A stretch of 64,000 nt of DNA from Phaeobacter inhibens DSM 16374 (GTDB taxonomy: Bacteria; Pseudomonadota; Alphaproteobacteria; Rhodobacterales; Rhodobacteraceae): contig NZ_KI421498.1 of the NCBI RefSeq assembly GCF_000473105.1, positions 2,698,009 to 2,762,008 of the forward strand. The letters are read 5' to 3'. The notes under the pieces were generated by a model, which saw nothing but the letters and a program-made list of their open reading frames with translations, was not told the origin of the DNA and did no database searches. Shown here in pieces: positions 61,984 to 64,000 of this stretch (positions are counted from its first letter, which is position 1; the number at the start of each line of letters is the position of its first letter). Made by a program: the position numbers and the translations under genes.

Positions 61984-63147
61984 ATGCAGTTTGGCCTGTC
62001 CGAAGAACAGTCGATGATCGTGGACACCACGCGCGCCTTTGTCACCAAAGAGCTCTATCCGCACGAACTGGAGGTGGAGCGCAGTGGTCACTTACCGATG
62101 GAGCTGGTACGCGAGATCCAGGCCAAGGCAATCGAGGCCGGGTTATACGCCGCCAATATGCCAGAGGAGGTCGGCGGGGCCGGGCTCGATACGCTGACAT
62201 GGCTGCTCTATGAAAAAGAGCTGGGCCGCGCCAACTACGCCCTGCATTGGACCTGTGTTGCGCGCCCGTCGAACATCCTTCTGGCGGGCACCGAGGAGCA
62301 GAAAGAGAAATACCTGTACCCCTGTATCCGGGGCGAGAAATGGGATTGTCTTGCCATGACGGAACCGGGCGCCGGTTCCGATTTGCGCGGCATGACAGCA
62401 ACTGCGCGTCAGGACGGCGATGAATTCATTCTGAACGGCACCAAGCATTTCATCAGCCACGCGGATATCGCCGATTTCGCCATTGTGTTCATGGCCACCG
62501 GCGAGGAGGACACCCCGCGCGGACCAAAGAAGAAAATCACCGCTTTCTTCGTCGATAAGGGGACGCCAGGTTTCACCATTCGCGATGGCTACCGTAATGT
62601 GAGCCACCGGGGCTACACCAATGCGGTGCTGGAATTCGACGACTGCCGCCTGCCCAAATCTTCCGTTCTGGGTGAGGTCGACAAAGGCTTTGATGTGGCC
62701 AACACCTGGTTGGGTGCCACCCGGCTGCAGGTGGCTGCGACCTGTCTCGGACGGGCGGAACGCGCGCTGGATCATGCGATCTCCTACGCCGCTGAACGCC
62801 GCCAGTTTGGCCAGCAGATTGGGAAATTTCAGGGGGTTTCCTTTAAGTTGGCCGATATGGCAACGGAACTGAAAGCGGCGAACCTCCTGACCTGGGAGGC
62901 CGCTTGGAAATTTGATCAGGGCAGCGTGACCGAAGCCGATATGTCGATGGCCAAACTCAAGGCGACCGAGATGCTCGCCATGGTGGCGGATGAGGCGATC
63001 CAGATTCACGGCGGTATGGGCCTGATGGATGAGTTGCCACTGGAACGCATCTGGCGCGACGCGCGAGTGGAGCGAATCTGGGAAGGGACCAGCGAAATCC
63101 AGCGCCATATCATCAGCCGCGAGTTGCTGCGCGCGCAGGGTGGTTGA
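61984..63147 (+). CDS. Acyl-CoA dehydrogenase
   Basis: A 387-aa flavoprotein. FAD and substrate motifs are LAMTEPGAGSDLRGM (about residues 122-136), RRQFGQQIGKFQG (about 272) and QIHGGMGLM with WEGTSEIQ (catalytic Glu, about 371). It is in the CaiA-like branch, whose members act on carnitine-derived or branched acyl-CoAs. The ribosome site AAGGGGGAG is strong. The next gene on the strand is a CoA ligase, so an acyl-CoA oxidation pathway begins here. Confidence 0.93.
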   Translation: MQFGLSEEQSMIVDTTRAFVTKELYPHELEVERSGHLPMELVREIQAKAIEAGLYAANMPEEVGGAGLDTLTWLLYEKELGRANYALHWTCVARPSNILLAGTEEQKEKYLYPCIRGEKWDCLAMTEPGAGSDLRGMTATARQDGDEFILNGTKHFISHADIADFAIVFMATGEEDTPRGPKKKITAFFVDKGTPGFTIRDGYRNVSHRGYTNAVLEFDDCRLPKSSVLGEVDKGFDVANTWLGATRLQVAATCLGRAERALDHAISYAAERRQFGQQIGKFQGVSFKLADMATELKAANLLTWEAAWKFDQGSVTEADMSMAKLKATEMLAMVADEAIQIHGGMGLMDELPLERIWRDARVERIWEGTSEIQRHIISRELLRAQGG

Positions 63148-63209
63148 GAGCATGGCGGCGAACGGTCTCAGGCTCTACCCGGACGCGTCGGGCAGGCGGG
63201 TCAGATTTC

Positions 63210-63399
63210 GCCTTCGGCGAGGATATTTGGAGCCAGAAGATGCAGAAAGGGTCAAGCCCCCGGAAGGGCGTTGCCGCAACCGGGGGCCATCTCCTGGCGC
63301 GGTCATCGGCGTCCCCGCCTGTACCGCCGGTCGAGGCTCGTCGATTCTGGTTAATGAAACCCTACCCATCTTCTGGCTCCAAATATCCTCGCCGAAGGC
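63210..63399. repeat. Perfect 33-bp inverted repeat flanking 124 bp
   Basis: Left arm 63210-63242 and right arm 63367-63399 are exact reverse complements (arm begins GCCTTCGGCGAGGATATT). The spacer holds no gene. I recall this type of sequence being frequent in Rhodobacteraceae intergenic DNA. The pair could fold as a long hairpin RNA and stop or protect the acyl-CoA dehydrogenase transcript. Confidence 0.9.
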
Positions 63400-63431
63400 A
63401 TCAGGTCTCTGTTCAGGCGGGAGCCGTGGCA

Positions 63432-64000
63432 ATGATACGTGACTTCTGCACTTTGTTTCGGCCCTCTTCCATCGCGGTGATCGGTGGCGGTGCCTGGTGT
63501 CGTCAGGTGATCGAACAATTGCAGAAGATCGGGTTTTCCGGTCAGATCTGGCCGGTGCATCCGAAGGCTGCGGAGGTCTGCGGCTTGACAGCGTTTGCAT
63601 CGGTGGATGATTTGCCCGCCGCGCCCGATGCCAGCTTTATCGGCGTCAACAGACATGCCACCGTCGAAGCGGTCGCGGCGCTCTCTCGCCGGGGGGCTGG
63701 GGGGGCGGTCTGTTTTGCCTCCGGTTTTCGCGAGGCCCAGAGGGAGGCCGGTGATGGGGCCGACCTGCAGAACCATCTTTTGCAAGCGGCGGGAGAGATG
63801 CCGATCCTTGGCCCCAATTGCTATGGGTTCATCAACTATCTGGACGGCGCCCTGCTCTGGCCGGATCAGCATGGTGGCACACAGGTCGCGCAGGGTGTCG
63901 CCATTCTCACCCAGAGTTCCAATATCGCCATCAATCTGACTATGCAGGCGCGTGGGCTGCCGATAGCCTATATGATCACCGTCGGAAATCAGGCGCAAAG
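63432..64000 (+). CDS. NDP-forming CoA ligase/acetyl-CoA synthetase-like protein, N-terminal part
   Basis: An open frame from the ATG at 63432 to the window end (189 codons and 2 bases). The N-terminus is a CoA-binding Rossmann fold: LFRPSSIAVIGGG (residues 8-20), CGLTAFASVDDLP and the conserved GPNCYGFINY (about 130). LTQSSNIAINLTMQARG follows, where ligase relatives read SQSG. Partner of the upstream acyl-CoA dehydrogenase in a probable acid activation and oxidation pathway; the substrate is unknown. The C-terminus lies beyond the window. Confidence 0.85.
   Translation, partial: MIRDFCTLFRPSSIAVIGGGAWCRQVIEQLQKIGFSGQIWPVHPKAAEVCGLTAFASVDDLPAAPDASFIGVNRHATVEAVAALSRRGAGGAVCFASGFREAQREAGDGADLQNHLLQAAGEMPILGPNCYGFINYLDGALLWPDQHGGTQVAQGVAILTQSSNIAINLTMQARGLPIAYMITVGNQAQ

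Noticed and set aside
63029-63442. 137-aa frame through the 33-bp inverted repeat
   Set aside because: Starts inside the acyl-CoA dehydrogenase gene out of frame and runs through both repeat arms.

Overview
The window reads as chromosomal DNA of a marine alphaproteobacterium of the Rhodobacteraceae, Roseobacter group (Phaeobacter/Ruegeria/Leisingera-like). This rests on gene content and protein style: an alpha-type rimP-nusA-ylxR-infB operon, a dnaK-dnaJ pair, an argJ-mutT-parvulin block next to secA, two polyamine-type ABC importers, a KDO/UDP-sugar block, and a 33-bp repeat of a kind I associate with Rhodobacteraceae intergenic DNA. No species can be assigned. I saw no rRNA, tRNA, CRISPR array, transposase, integrase or prophage gene. 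Coding density is high, and many genes overlap by 1-4 bases. The first and last genes are cut by the window edges.

Layout. 1-5740: end of an L,D-transpeptidase, a 60-aa exported protein, a giant kinase/peptidase-like/aminotransferase fusion, hemH and a BioC/NDUFAF5-like methyltransferase. 5755-11023: comF, a glutaredoxin, a nitrilase-family amidase, a MarR regulator, a candidate 6S RNA, ubiG, a prolyl aminopeptidase and an unusually short family-5 solute-binding protein. 11224-16578: the transcription/translation operon rimP-nusA-ylxR-infB. 16688-22339: a 44-aa protein, mutT, argJ and a parvulin-type isomerase on the minus strand, with secA divergent. 22487-29871: two envelope proteins (one a PstS-like/OmpA fusion), radC, dnaJ, dnaK and alkB. 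29892-35670: surface polysaccharide functions, namely a lone ABC-2 permease, a CysQ-type phosphatase, kdsB, galU, galE and a glycosyltransferase.

35674-47186 is a polyamine region. A PotFGHI-like importer (minus strand) faces a GntR regulator, a SpuC-like putrescine aminotransferase and a second four-gene ABC importer (plus strand). Imported putrescine would be transaminated in the cytoplasm. Candidate control sites lie in the shared promoter regions.

47254-51484: a thiolase, an XRE-cupin regulator and the kbl-tdh threonine-to-glycine operon. A TCCGTCATGACGGA-type dyad covers the regulator's own start codon and recurs in degenerate form ahead of kbl. 51624-58951: queG, a stand-alone hydantoinase A-like protein, msrA-msrB, an EamA exporter, an HU protein and AMP nucleosidase. 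59022-64000: adenine deaminase (with AMP nucleosidase giving AMP to adenine to hypoxanthine), a GlxA-type regulator, an acyl-CoA dehydrogenase, a perfect 33-bp inverted repeat and the start of an NDP-forming CoA ligase.

The observations most worth following up are the APH-M23-aminotransferase fusion, a threonine dehydrogenase that has lost all four structural-zinc cysteines, the XRE-cupin operator family, the PstS-like/OmpA fusion, the 6S RNA candidate and the 33-bp inverted repeat. I did not find a clearly new multi-gene system.
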